A stretch of 64,000 nucleotides of DNA from Embleya sp040605455 (GCF_040605455.1 NZ_JBEXCV010000003.1:1-64000), one strand, 5' to 3'; shown: positions 28,345 through 36,363, numbered from the stretch's first letter. The notes: generated by a model from the sequence alone, not told the origin. Made by a program: numbers and translations.

Positions 28345-28758
28345 GGGTCGGCGGCTGAGGGGCTGAGGGGCTTGCCGGCCTGAGGGCTGGGGGCTCGCGG
28401 GGCTTGCCGGCTTGAGGGCCGGGGTCGCTGGGTGGCTGGTCGTCGGGGTTGCCGGGCTGCCGGGCGCTGTCGTGGGGTGGGGCTCGTGGCGGTCGTGGTG
28501 AGGGTCGACTGAGGGTTGTAGGGCGTTTTTGTACAGGGCCGTCCCGGCTTGGTCGGGGCGGCCCTGGTGCGTGTTCGGGTGGGTGCGTGGGTCGGGTCGG
28601 CATGTCATGGTCGGGCTTGGCTTTGCTCTGGTTGGTCGGGCTCGGTTTGGTTGAGGTCGGTTCGGTTGAGCATGGTTTGCCCGGGATTGGGGTGCGTGCC
28701 GGGGTTGGGGTGCCGGCTGTGGGCGTGGGGCGGGCTGTGGTGTCCGGGTGTGCCCTGG
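28345..28758. other. G/T-rich low-complexity gap with repeats and a hairpin
   Basis: This 414-bp gap between convergent genes is strongly G/T-biased on the plus strand. A GGGGCTTGCCGGC-then-TGAGGG unit occurs twice near 28366 and 28397. A stem, CAGGGCCG-CCC pairing with GGG-CGGCCCTG, lies at 28534-28566. No convincing coding frame was seen. Confidence 0.5.
28534..28566. terminator. Hairpin between convergent methyltransferase and ESX-like operon
   Basis: CAGGGCCG-t-CCC (28534-28545) pairs with GGG-g-CGGCCCTG (28555-28566) around a 9-nt loop, with one mismatch. It is preceded on the plus strand by GTTTTT. It is placed to end one or both converging transcripts. Confidence 0.5.
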
Positions 28759-30039
28759 TCAGGTGGGTTGTGGGGGTGCTTGCGGGTCGGTCCACCAGTC
28801 TTCGGCCGGGTGGGTGGCGTAGCGGCTGCCTGGGCGGGGGCGGGGGCGTGGGCCGGCGGATGTGGATGGGGTGGTGAGGGCGCCGGGGGTGGTGGGGGTG
28901 GTTACCCACGTGGGTGACACGGGGGTGAGGGAGGCGCCGTCCCGGGCGGTGCCGCCGAGGAGGTCGGGCACGGGCCCGGCGGCGTGCGCGGCGTCGTGGG
29001 TGGCCGCCGGGCGGCCATCGATGCCACTGCCGCCGCGCAGGCCGGGTGCGACCCGAATGCCGGTCACCGGGGCGACCGGGGTCGAGGGCGGCGGGGCCGC
29101 GCGGCGTACGCGAGGGCCGATCCCGGCGGGCCGGACCTGGCGTGGTTCGCGGGACAGCGGGGTGCCCACGACTGGCGGAGGCGGCAATGCGGGTGGGAGC
29201 GCGCAGGCGATCGCGGGGGGTGGGAGGAGAGCCGCCGCTGGGGCGGTCGGGGGGTCGGGTGGGGGCATGACCGGCGTGGTGGCGGTCATGCAGGTGGCCA
29301 CCGGTGAGGGTGGCGGTAGCGGGGACGGCGGCGCCGGCGGTGCTGCGGGTGCCTCGGGCTCCGCGAGCGCCTCGGATGCCGCAGGTACCGCGGGTTTCGG
29401 GGTTTCCGGCGGCTCGCAGGATGCCGTTGGGGTAGCGGGGGATGGGGGCAAAGGCCGGTTCGGGGTGTCCGTCGACGTCGGGACGGCTTCGACGGACGCG
29501 GGGCTGACGGGATCGACGGGATCGGTGGCAACGGCGGAGTCGGCGGGATCGATGGGCGAGGTGGTGGCTGCGCCGCACGGTCGGGCGGGGTTCGGGTCGC
29601 CGGCGGTCGCGGCCGGTCGTGTGGCGCCCGACGCGCTGTCGGCGCGCGGTGGCCGGGGCAGGACGGGCAGCCGCTCGCCGAGGTCGCGATACACGCCCTC
29701 CAGCCGCGTCGCGGCGGCCTTGGCGGCCGTCGGGTCGGTGGCGTGCGCCTGGGCCAGGCACAGCGCATGGGCCGCCTCGTCGAGGTGCTCGTGCAGCGCG
29801 GTGCCCTGGGCGGCGAGCCGATCGGCGGCGTCGGCCAGCGCGTGACAGCGCTCGGTGAATTGCTCGGCGCCGCCGCCGGTCCAGATCTGCGCGCCGCGTC
29901 GGCCGGTTTCGGCGAGCGCGTCGCGCAACTCGGTCAACCGGGCGGCGGCCAGCCGCCAGCCCTCGGCCGCGGCGCCGACCTCGCCGGGCCGGGCCGCGTG
30001 AATCGCCGCGTACGCATCCACGGCTTCGGGGGCGCTCAT
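28759..30039 (-). CDS. WXG100/ESX-like helical protein with long proline-rich tail
   Basis: This 426-residue protein has an N-terminal helical domain (1-115) that resembles type VII secretion targets: two long helices around an IWTGGGAEQF turn (W-x-G) near 58. From about 120 it becomes a low-complexity Pro/Ala/Thr region of about 280 residues. It ends in a short aromatic segment, HPAEDWWTDP, then QAPPQPT. No membrane segment is seen. The ATG overlaps the stop of the preceding small ESX-like gene. The architecture recalls mycobacterial and streptomycete ESX or PPE-like effectors, but no EccC or other secretion gene is in the window. Export is therefore inferred only. Confidence 0.65.
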   Translation of the reverse strand: MSAPEAVDAYAAIHAARPGEVGAAAEGWRLAAARLTELRDALAETGRRGAQIWTGGGAEQFTERCHALADAADRLAAQGTALHEHLDEAAHALCLAQAHATDPTAAKAAATRLEGVYRDLGERLPVLPRPPRADSASGATRPAATAGDPNPARPCGAATTSPIDPADSAVATDPVDPVSPASVEAVPTSTDTPNRPLPPSPATPTASCEPPETPKPAVPAASEALAEPEAPAAPPAPPSPLPPPSPVATCMTATTPVMPPPDPPTAPAAALLPPPAIACALPPALPPPPVVGTPLSREPRQVRPAGIGPRVRRAAPPPSTPVAPVTGIRVAPGLRGGSGIDGRPAATHDAAHAAGPVPDLLGGTARDGASLTPVSPTWVTTPTTPGALTTPSTSAGPRPRPRPGSRYATHPAEDWWTDPQAPPQPT

Positions 30040-30392
30040 CGCGGGGCCGCCGTACGCAGCAGCGTGCCGACCTCGGATTCGGTGGCGGTGAACCGGTCGG
30101 CCGTGCGCCCGAGTTCGGTCCGGGTGGTGGCCAACTCGGCGTGGATCTGCGCCAGCAGCTCCACCATCCGGGACGCCGCGTGGCGGTGACGGTCGGTCAA
30201 CTCGGCGGCGCCCGGGAGCGCGCCCAGGGCTTCGGTGCCCAGTGCGGTGTCGGCCGCGACCCGGGCGGGCTCGGCGAAGCAGCCGCGTGCGAGATAGTCG
30301 GCGCCGATGTTGTGCAAGCGTCGCACCAGCCCGTGCAATTCGCCGGTATCGACCGCGTAGCCCGTCGTGCCTTCGCCGTCGGTGCGGGACAT
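30036..30392 (-). CDS. Small WXG100/ESX-like helical protein
   Basis: This 118-residue protein is predicted to be almost wholly helical, with a hinge near the middle (GALPGAAELTDRH). Heptad-like leucines in GELHGLVRRLHNIGADYLARG and MVELLAQIHAELATTRTEL suggest a helical hairpin like that of WXG100 or YbaB-like dimers; the W-x-G itself is missing. It is translated first in a two-gene operon with the proline-rich protein (4-bp overlap), as ESX heterodimer partners are. The ATG follows GGGGGTGG. Assignment rests on shape and context, not on a motif. Confidence 0.6.
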   Translation of the reverse strand: MSRTDGEGTTGYAVDTGELHGLVRRLHNIGADYLARGCFAEPARVAADTALGTEALGALPGAAELTDRHRHAASRMVELLAQIHAELATTRTELGRTADRFTATESEVGTLLRTAAPR

Positions 30393-30468
30393 GCCACCAC
30401 CCCCTGATCTGTGCTCGAGCCGGGTGCTCGTGCTGCGTGTTGCGTGTTGCGTGCTGCGCTGTGTGCTC

Positions 30469-30500
30469 GTGCCTGTGTGCCTGTGTGCCTGTGTGCCGGT
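30469..30500 (+). repeat. Four tandem 8-bp repeats (GTGCCTGT)
   Basis: Three exact GTGCCTGT units and a fourth with one change (GTGCCGGT) lie in tandem. They are in the presumed promoter or leader of the ESX-like operon, 77 bp before its start on the minus strand. Copy number may vary by slippage. Confidence 0.7.
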
Positions 30501-30610
30501 TGCCCGCGGGCGCCGGGCCGGCGTGAAGGCGACCCTCGTTCGGGAATCGATGGAGGCGCCTTCTCGGGAAACGATCAGGTTGACACGTGGTCACTCTGTG
30601 TGCCGACTTC

Positions 30611-30680
30611 CTGTGGACAACTCGGAATCACATCACCCCGAAGGGTGAAACCCCGCCGAAATCCGCTTGGTTGTCCACAG
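30611..30680. promoter_or_regulatory. Inverted pair of DnaA boxes
   Basis: CTGTGGACAAC (30611-30621) and GTTGTCCACAG (30670-30680) are a perfect 11-bp inverted repeat 48 bp apart. Each contains TTGTCCACA, the consensus DnaA box of streptomycetes. They lie 112 bp before the 183-residue unknown gene. Confidence 0.65.
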
Positions 30681-30791
30681 ATTGTTCGATGGCGGGCGAT
30701 TCGTCCGACTCTCGGGCGCAACCTGGAGACGTCGTGAACACACCGGACGGACTCCGAGCGAGCCGGACAAGCACTGCACGAGGGAGCGATC

Positions 30792-31343
30792 ATGCACACC
30801 ATCGAGAACTTCGCCGAACTGGACGACGAGCTGGCCACCGTCGATTCCACGCCACGCGCGCTGGCCGCCGTCGTACTCGCGCTGCACACCGTGCAGGAGG
30901 TGGTGCACGCATGGAGCGGCAAGCCGGACCGAGGCGGCTGCCTGTGTCGGGTCGCCGACGAACTCGGGGACGCGCGGGAGATCGTCGGCCGAATCGTGGG
31001 CCCCGACACCGCCACGGTCGTTCCGCTGCCGGGCGGGGATCCGGCCGGCGTGCCGATCGCAGGCGCCGCCCGGGTGCTCGGGCGGGCGGCCAAGGTGCTC
31101 ACCCTGCTGGCCCGGCAGGGAGTGGCGGACAACCCCTGCGGGGACTGGGCCCGGTTGCAACCCGCCGAGCGTCGGGCCTGCGCGGCGGCATGGGCGATCG
31201 TCTTTCGCAACCTTGTTCGGCTGCGTGCGGCCGAGGAGAGCGCGACATGGTCGGGCCGACCGCATCGGCACGCCCCGGCGATCCCGCAGCGCCGACGACG
31301 CGGTGTGGCACACGTGGTGCCCTTTCCGGCGCGGCCGGCATGA
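30792..31343 (+). CDS. Unrecognised cytosolic protein, 183 residues
   Basis: I do not recognise this protein. It is largely helical up to about residue 150 (LAAVVLALHTVQEVVHAWSG, RVLGRAAKVLTLLARQGVAD, ACAAAWAIVFRNLVRLRAAEE) and ends with a basic, disordered tail containing QRRRRG. Three cysteines occur, two in GCLCRV near 50. No signal peptide or membrane helix is evident. The ATG follows GGGAGCG. It stands between the ESX-like operon (divergent) and the oxidoreductase (139 bp downstream, same strand), with two DnaA boxes upstream. Codon use is normal for the window, so it is probably a real gene. Confidence 0.7.
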   Translation: MHTIENFAELDDELATVDSTPRALAAVVLALHTVQEVVHAWSGKPDRGGCLCRVADELGDAREIVGRIVGPDTATVVPLPGGDPAGVPIAGAARVLGRAAKVLTLLARQGVADNPCGDWARLQPAERRACAAAWAIVFRNLVRLRAAEESATWSGRPHRHAPAIPQRRRRGVAHVVPFPARPA

Positions 31344-31481
31344 TCGAGTCCCGGGCGGTGCGCACGATCCTGCCCCTGGGGGCCGGCCCGATCGGCGCCC
31401 GCGTGGCGCGTGCGGTCGCGCCCCGCGTGGTGCGAGAGCTCGGGGCCCGCGTGACGCTCGTCCTCGGGAGAGGATGGGCGT

Positions 31482-32405
31482 ATGGATCTTCGTATCTTCA
31501 CCGAACCCCAGCAGGGCGCGACCTACGACACGCTCCTGAGCGTGGCCAGAGCCACCGAAGACCTGGGCTTCGGGGCCTTCTTCCGCTCGGACCACTATCT
31601 GCACATGAGCGGCGACGGCCTGCCCGGTCCCACCGACGCGTGGATCACCCTGGCCGGCCTGGCCCGGGAGACCAAGCGCATCCGGCTGGGCACGCTGATG
31701 ACAGCGGCGACGTTCCGGCTGCCCGGAGTGCTCGCGATCCAGGTCGCGCAGGTCGACGCGATGTCCGGCGGTCGGGTCGAACTGGGCATCGGCGCGGGTT
31801 GGTTCGAGCAGGAGCACACCGCCTACGGGATTCCGTTCCCACGCGAGAAGTTCGGCCGGCTCGAGGAACAACTGGACATCCTGACCGGCCTCTGGGACAC
31901 CCCGGTCGGCGACACCTTCCACTACGGCGGGCGCTACTACTCGCTGGCCGACTCGCCCGCCCTGCCCAAGCCCGCGCAGCGTCCGCACCCACCGATCCTG
32001 ATCGGCGGCTTCGGCGCCAAGCGCACGCCGGTGCTGGCCGCGCGCTTCGCGAACGAGTTCAACGTCCCGTTCGGATCGGTGCAGACCAGCGCGCAGCAGT
32101 TCGACCGGGTGCGCGACGCGCTCGTCGAGCACGGCCGCAAGGCCGAGGACATGGTCTTCTCGAACGCGCTCGTGGCCTGCGTGGGCAAGGACGACGCCGA
32201 GGTGGCCCGGCGCGCCGAGGTGATCGGCCGCGAAACCGCCGAACTCAAGGAGAACGGCCTGGCCGGTTCGCCCGCCGAAGTGGTCGACAGGATCGGCCGA
32301 TTCGCCGAGGTCGGCTCGACCCGGATCTACTTCCAGATCCTGGACCTGCACGACCTGGACCACCTGGAGTTGATCGCCTCGGAGGTGATGTCGCAGCTCG
32401 GCTGA
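31482..32405 (+). CDS. LLM-class F420-dependent oxidoreductase
   Basis: This 307-residue protein belongs to the luciferase-like monooxygenase family; the start MDLRIFTEPQQGATYDTLLSVA and the segment FRSDHYL near 36 mark the F420-dependent branch common in actinobacteria. Other family stretches are RIRLGTLMTAATFRLP near 68-83, GGRVELGIGAGW near 95-106 and HPPILIGGFG near 169-178. It is expected to use reduced F420 rather than flavin; the substrate is unknown. The ATG follows GGGAGAGG. A strong hairpin ends the transcript. Confidence 0.87.
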   Translation: MDLRIFTEPQQGATYDTLLSVARATEDLGFGAFFRSDHYLHMSGDGLPGPTDAWITLAGLARETKRIRLGTLMTAATFRLPGVLAIQVAQVDAMSGGRVELGIGAGWFEQEHTAYGIPFPREKFGRLEEQLDILTGLWDTPVGDTFHYGGRYYSLADSPALPKPAQRPHPPILIGGFGAKRTPVLAARFANEFNVPFGSVQTSAQQFDRVRDALVEHGRKAEDMVFSNALVACVGKDDAEVARRAEVIGRETAELKENGLAGSPAEVVDRIGRFAEVGSTRIYFQILDLHDLDHLELIASEVMSQLG

Positions 32406-32440
32406 GCCGACGGGCCGAGGACCGCCCGGGGTATGGGAAA

Positions 32441-32476
32441 GGGCCCTGTCGCAGCCCGTGCGCTGCGACAGAGCCC
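32441..32476 (+). terminator. Hairpin terminator after the F420 oxidoreductase
   Basis: GGGC-c-CTGTCGCAG (32441-32454) pairs with CTGCGACAG-a-GCCC (32463-32476) with one internal mismatch and an 8-nt loop. It lies between convergent genes and may also end the minus-strand LAXTG gene. Confidence 0.75.
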
Positions 32477-32536
32477 CTGTCTCACCCCACCGCCCCGGTG
32501 CCGCAGCGGGCGGTCGTTCGGTGTGTTCCTTCGTGG

Positions 32537-34141
32537 TCAGACGGTCGCGGGAGTGTCCCCGTCGTCCTTGCCGAAGGTGCCGCTGCCGGCAAGCAGCTCG
32601 CTGCGGGTGCCGCGTGCGCGATACCACATGACGCCGCCGATCATCAGGAGCGTGCCGCCGGCGGTGCCCAGCAGCCGCGGGTCCAGCAGGGCCCCGGTGT
32701 GCGCGAGCCCACCGCCACCACCGCCGTTACCGCTTCCGGCGGAGCTGCCGGAGGTGGTGCCGGTCGTGGTGCCGGTCGTGGTGCCCGTGGTCGTTCCGGT
32801 GGTGGTGCCGGCAGTGTCCCCCGCGGTCGTCCCGGTGGTGGTGCCCGCCGTGGTGCCCGCTGTCGTACCGGCGGTGGTTCCGGCCGTCGTGCCGGTTGTC
32901 GTGCCGGTGCTCGAACCGTTGGTCGCCCCGGCGCGGACTCGCCGAAGTGTGAACGCAATCTCCACCTTGGTAGCGGAGGGAGTCGCGGTGACGGTCAGAA
33001 CGTAGTTCCCGTCGACCCACGGTGCGGCGTCTCGCGGGAAGATCGCCTGATTGGCGACGAAGTCGCCCTTGTCGCTCGTCTTGTCCTTCAACAGTTCCGT
33101 GGACGGGAAGGTGGTGTCGCCCTGCTTCGTGATGACGGCGGTGAAGTCTTCCTTGGCCGGGAAACCGTTCAGGCTCAGGTGGACGTTCACCGGGACCGCG
33201 TCCGGGATCGACACGCTGTCGTCGAAGCGCCCGGACGGGATGACCCGCTCGACGACCTTCCAGGTGCCGTTGGTCGCGAACAGGTCGACGCGCGCGAGGT
33301 CTTCGACCACCACGGTCCCGCTGTCGTCGAGGCACTGGGCGCGAACGTGGTAGTTGCCGTTCTGCGGAGACTCGATCTGGAAGATGCGCTTGTTCGCAAG
33401 AACGGGCTTGCGGTCCGTGGGCAATGCCGGCGGCGTGAACCCGCCGAGGCGCTCCTCCGCGTCGCTACCGGGGGACTTCAGCCAGAACAGGAACTTGGTC
33501 GCCGTCGAGGGGCACGCCTTCGAGGAAGCGAGGGTGATCTTCTGGTCCATCGGCCCCGTGTCGGGCGTGACCACCAGCGTCTCCTCGTTCCCGGTCGACG
33601 GGGTGGTCGGCGGTGTCGTGGGCGGTGTCGTGGGCGGGGTGGTCGGGGGAGTTGTCGGCGGCTCCGTGGTCGGCGGTGGGGTCGGCGGAGCGACCGCGGT
33701 CCACGTCCTGCCGTTGGGGCCGTCGGCCGTCGTGATGTCGATCGACGCGAGCTCGTTCAGCACGAGTCCCGCGTTGTCCAAGCATTCCGAAGCCAGCTTG
33801 AACGTGCCGGTCAACACCGTGCTCCCCAAGAAGAGCCGGATTTCCGTGGGCCGAACCGGGATCCGGTCCTCGGGCAGCGCGTCGCCCAGGGATCCGCCGA
33901 TCAACCGCGGCGTGGTCAGGGTGCCGCCGGACACGACCCAGCGGAAGTTGGTGGCCGGTTGAGGGCACGGCGCGGTGGCCTTCAACGTCACAAGGGTGGC
34001 GCTGGTACCGGTGCCCGGGTCGACGATGATCGTCGGCGCGGGCGAGCCCCCGTCGGCGGCCGCCGCGATGGCCGGCAGCGCCGACAGCACGAGCAGCCCG
34101 GCTCCGCACGATGCCAACACGCGCGCGAGTCTTAGGCTCAT
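32537..34141 (-). CDS. Secreted, sortase-anchored (LAXTG) surface protein
   Basis: This 534-residue protein has a Sec signal peptide (1-29, ending AIAAAA). Two copies of a domain follow (about 33-147 and 180-295), each with a paired-cysteine layout (C-P near the start, then E/Q-CLDxxG). They are joined by a TPPT repeat linker. A third beta-rich domain (about 296-405) is followed by Thr/Gly tetrapeptide repeats (GTTT/AGTT, about 410-470). The end is a sorting signal: LAHTG (32693-32707), a hydrophobic helix and RARGTR. LAXTG is the motif cut by class E sortases in streptomycetes. The ATG at 34141 has GGAG 9 bp upstream. The function is unknown; the same domains occur in the next gene upstream. 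Confidence 0.8.
   Translation of the reverse strand: MSLRLARVLASCGAGLLVLSALPAIAAAADGGSPAPTIIVDPGTGTSATLVTLKATAPCPQPATNFRWVVSGGTLTTPRLIGGSLGDALPEDRIPVRPTEIRLFLGSTVLTGTFKLASECLDNAGLVLNELASIDITTADGPNGRTWTAVAPPTPPPTTEPPTTPPTTPPTTPPTTPPTTPSTGNEETLVVTPDTGPMDQKITLASSKACPSTATKFLFWLKSPGSDAEERLGGFTPPALPTDRKPVLANKRIFQIESPQNGNYHVRAQCLDDSGTVVVEDLARVDLFATNGTWKVVERVIPSGRFDDSVSIPDAVPVNVHLSLNGFPAKEDFTAVITKQGDTTFPSTELLKDKTSDKGDFVANQAIFPRDAAPWVDGNYVLTVTATPSATKVEIAFTLRRVRAGATNGSSTGTTTGTTAGTTAGTTAGTTAGTTTGTTAGDTAGTTTGTTTGTTTGTTTGTTSGSSAGSGNGGGGGGLAHTGALLDPRLLGTAGGTLLMIGGVMWYRARGTRSELLAGSGTFGKDDGDTPATV
32740..32925. repeat. In-frame 12-bp repeats coding Thr-Gly tetrapeptides
   Basis: About a dozen degenerate 12-bp units encode GTTT or AGTT on the minus strand, forming a wall-spanning stalk in the LAXTG protein. 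Such tracts vary in length between strains by slippage. Confidence 0.7.
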
Positions 34142-34189
34142 CTGGTCAACTCCGTTGAGAAGTAAAGGAAACGGGGACGGATCGCAAGT

Positions 34190-34217
34190 GGGCCACCGGG
34201 ATGAATCCCGGCGGCCC
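34190..34217 (-). terminator. Hairpin between two secreted-protein genes
   Basis: GGGCC-a-CCGGGAT pairs with ATCCCGG-c-GGCCC around a 2-nt centre. It lies 24 bp past the stop of the 256-residue secreted protein and 49 bp before the LAXTG gene start, so the two genes are probably separate transcripts or joined by readthrough. Confidence 0.7.
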
Positions 34218-34240
34218 AAGGCGTTGTCACCGACGCCGCG

Positions 34241-35011
34241 TCACCACCACAGGCGGGACGAGTCGAGGGTGATCGCGACCGAGGAGGTCGCCTTCGAGTT
34301 CGTGCCCGAGAGCACAAGCGTGTAGGAACCGTCGGCGACGGTGGCCGGGAGCGTCAGTAGCGCGCCACCCCAGGTGCCGTCGGGCGCGATCTGCGGCTGG
34401 AGCGAGACGGGGGTGCTGGTGCCGTCGGCGGCGCGCACGGTGCCGTCCACGTGCTCACCGGGAGCGAAACCGCGGAACAGGACCAGGCCGAAGCGCAGCG
34501 CGCCGATCTTGGTCGGCAGCGCGCGGGTCTCGGGCGAAAGCGTGGACCACACACCGTTGTTGATCTTCACGTCGACCGACGCGGGCTCGGTGATCGTCAG
34601 GACCCCGTCCACGGTCGTGTAGCACTGGGTGACGAGCTTGTGCGCCACGCCCTCCTGCGTCTCGGAACCGATCGGGAACAGCGCCCGCGGACCGACGACC
34701 GAGGTGTCCGCGACGTGGTCGGCGGCCAGCGGCGTACCCAGGAACGAACCGCCGAAGACGCGGTCGATGGCGTCGGGCGAGCGCACCACGAACCGGAACG
34801 CGGTCGCTTCCGGGGCGCACGGCACGCCCGCCCGGGCGGTCGCCTTGCCGGTGCTGTCGGCCGGGCCGTACAGCGAGCTCACCTTGACGGTGCCCGCGGC
34901 GGTCGTGGCGGCCGAGGAGGAACCGCTGTCGGTCGCGGTGGCGGGCACGGCGGCGATCGCCAGTGCGGCCGGAACCGCGACCGTGAGCGCGAGCAGACGA
35001 CGGAGCTTCAT
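34241..35011 (-). CDS. Secreted protein sharing domains with the LAXTG neighbour
   Basis: This 256-residue protein starts with a Sec signal peptide (KLRRLLALTVAVPAALAIAA, cleavage near 27 after ATA). One domain with the layout V-PC-PEATAFRFVV, FGGSF, LVTQCYTTVDG and E-PASVDVKINNGVW (about 42-150) corresponds segment by segment to the two repeats in the LAXTG protein. A second beta-rich domain (about 160-256; PDGTWGGALLTLPATVADGSYTLVLSG) corresponds to its third domain. There is no anchor, so it should be released or held by binding. The ATG at 35011 follows GGAAGGG. The function is unknown; this reads as a small paralogue of the anchored protein. Confidence 0.75.
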   Translation of the reverse strand: MKLRRLLALTVAVPAALAIAAVPATATDSGSSSAATTAAGTVKVSSLYGPADSTGKATARAGVPCAPEATAFRFVVRSPDAIDRVFGGSFLGTPLAADHVADTSVVGPRALFPIGSETQEGVAHKLVTQCYTTVDGVLTITEPASVDVKINNGVWSTLSPETRALPTKIGALRFGLVLFRGFAPGEHVDGTVRAADGTSTPVSLQPQIAPDGTWGGALLTLPATVADGSYTLVLSGTNSKATSSVAITLDSSRLWW

Positions 35012-35379
35012 GAAATGCCCTTCCGGGGTCAGTGGGATCGAGCCAAACAGCACGCGGCGGCCCGTTGGGCATCCGCAAGGGAAACGTCTGGGGTTCGCGG
35101 TGGCGCATGGATGAGCGATCCGCCACCGGGAAATGAACGACGGTTCGAGGAGGCATCGGAGCGTGGATCCGCGAACCGGAGCGTCTTGGCCCATGGCCCG
35201 GCGCCGATGGGGACTCGACCCGAAGGTGGCCCGGATCGGGAGCCGGGCCGCAAACCCGGCCACTTCGTGAACGAGATCCTTGTCGCGTCCTTTCGTGACG
35301 GGACGGGCCGTCCCTCGTCCCCCGCCTCGGGACGGCCCGCCACCGATCACGTGGTGGTGCGGTTCGGCTCGGGCGTCGA
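35012..35379. promoter_or_regulatory. Gap between secreted-protein genes, with terminator
   Basis: This 368-bp gap on the minus-strand side holds the promoter of the 256-residue secreted protein and, at 35305-35338, the terminator of the PstS-fold gene. No further gene was seen; open frames here lack start signals and have no recognisable protein. Confidence 0.5.
35305..35338 (-). terminator. Hairpin after the secreted PstS-fold gene
   Basis: GGGCCGTCCC (35305-35314) pairs perfectly with GGGACGGCCC (35329-35338) around a 14-nt loop. It starts 41 bp beyond the stop of the minus-strand substrate-binding gene. Confidence 0.75.
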
Positions 35380-36363
35380 CTAGGCGACGAAGCCGAACGT
35401 GGCCCAGATCGGGCGCTGCGCCGAGTCCTTGGCCCAGTTGATGAAACCGAGCGCGTCGACGTCGCTCTCGGTGTCCAGCGGGTCGTAGACGTAGTAGACC
35501 GAACGGTTACCGACGAAGCCGCCGGCGTTGGGCGCCAGGCCGCCGATGCTGCGGGTGGTGAAGCCGCCGGTGTGGTTGGTCACACCCGACGCGGGGGTGG
35601 TCTGCTCGCCGTACGCGGCCTGCGAGTAGGGGATGATCGCGTTGTTGCTGAGAATCTGCGGCGCGTCGCCGCGGTTCTCCTGCGCGTTCTGGTTGACCGT
35701 CGCGGCGCACGCGCCGTTGGAGGTGGCGGTCGGGTCGAAGCCGAGCACCTTGTCGATGAACTCCTGGCGGGTGCCGGAACCGGCCTGCGGGATGTGCTTC
35801 TCGATCGTGCCCGACAGGCTGGAGTTGATCTGGTTCCAGTCGGTGATCGTGCACTTGTAGATGTTCTGAAGCTGAGCCTGGGTCAGGTTGGTCGGCGCGC
35901 CGGGCTTCTTGGTGGCCCAGGTGACGGCGTCGCCGGCGACTCGGACGAAGGTCAGCGTGGCCTCGGGGGTGCCGGCCTTCGGACCACGCGAGGAGCGCAC
36001 GAAGCTCAGGCAGTTGGCGCTGGTGCCGGCGCGCTCGGCGAGCAGCGCGTTGATGCCGGCGCCGGAGCCGTTCGGCCACGGGTTGGCGGTCGAGCCGTAC
36101 TGCGTGTTGCAGGCGGGCTTGCCCGTGTTGACGCCACCGGCGGCGACACCGGCGTTCACCGTGATCCAGTTGTTGCCGTTGGGATCGACGTTGTTCGCAT
36201 ATTCCGTCGACAGCGCCTTGGTGACGTTCTGGAGGGTGTCCGAACCGGCGTTGACGTAGGTGTTCGCGTTCGCCGAGGCGTTGGCGCCGACGACGAGGGC
36301 CATGGCGGCACCGACGGTACCCAGTACGGTGGCGGTCTTGCGCATGCTGAAGACGCTGGACAT
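35380..36363 (-). CDS. Secreted substrate-binding protein of the PstS-like fold
   Basis: This 327-residue protein has a signal peptide (residues 1-33, ending ANASANA) and no lipobox cysteine. The mature start TYVNAGSDTLQNVTKAL matches strand 1 of PstS-type binding proteins, and AGSGTRQEFIDKVLG near 197-211 matches the anion-binding loop. Four cysteines in the mature part could form disulfides. There is no C-terminal anchor, so it is likely free. ATG 36363 is used; an ATG at 36345 is an alternative that would still give a full signal peptide. It is divergent from the Pst-like transporter operon across 353 bp. Phosphate is the expected ligand, but this divergent branch may bind something else. 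Confidence 0.78.
   Translation of the reverse strand: MSSVFSMRKTATVLGTVGAAMALVVGANASANANTYVNAGSDTLQNVTKALSTEYANNVDPNGNNWITVNAGVAAGGVNTGKPACNTQYGSTANPWPNGSGAGINALLAERAGTSANCLSFVRSSRGPKAGTPEATLTFVRVAGDAVTWATKKPGAPTNLTQAQLQNIYKCTITDWNQINSSLSGTIEKHIPQAGSGTRQEFIDKVLGFDPTATSNGACAATVNQNAQENRGDAPQILSNNAIIPYSQAAYGEQTTPASGVTNHTGGFTTRSIGGLAPNAGGFVGNRSVYYVYDPLDTESDVDALGFINWAKDSAQRPIWATFGFVA

Larger units (their letters stand above)
30393..30791. promoter_or_regulatory. Divergent intergenic region with tandem repeats and two DnaA boxes
   Basis: No gene is seen in this 399-bp gap. On the left is a TGTTGCG-like repeat (near 30434-30455), then four 8-bp units of GTGCCTGT type (30469-30500, the last GTGCCGGT). 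Further right, TGTGGACAA (30612-30620) and TTGTCCACA (30671-30679) are perfect inverted DnaA boxes of the Streptomyces preferred form. TTGACA at 30580-30585 could be a -35 element, but no clear -10 follows. Confidence 0.6.

Noticed and set aside
32693..32707. The neighbouring sortase-fold protein as the enzyme that anchors the LAXTG protein
   Set aside because: That protein has no cysteine and cannot carry out transpeptidation; an active class E sortase elsewhere in the genome must be assumed.
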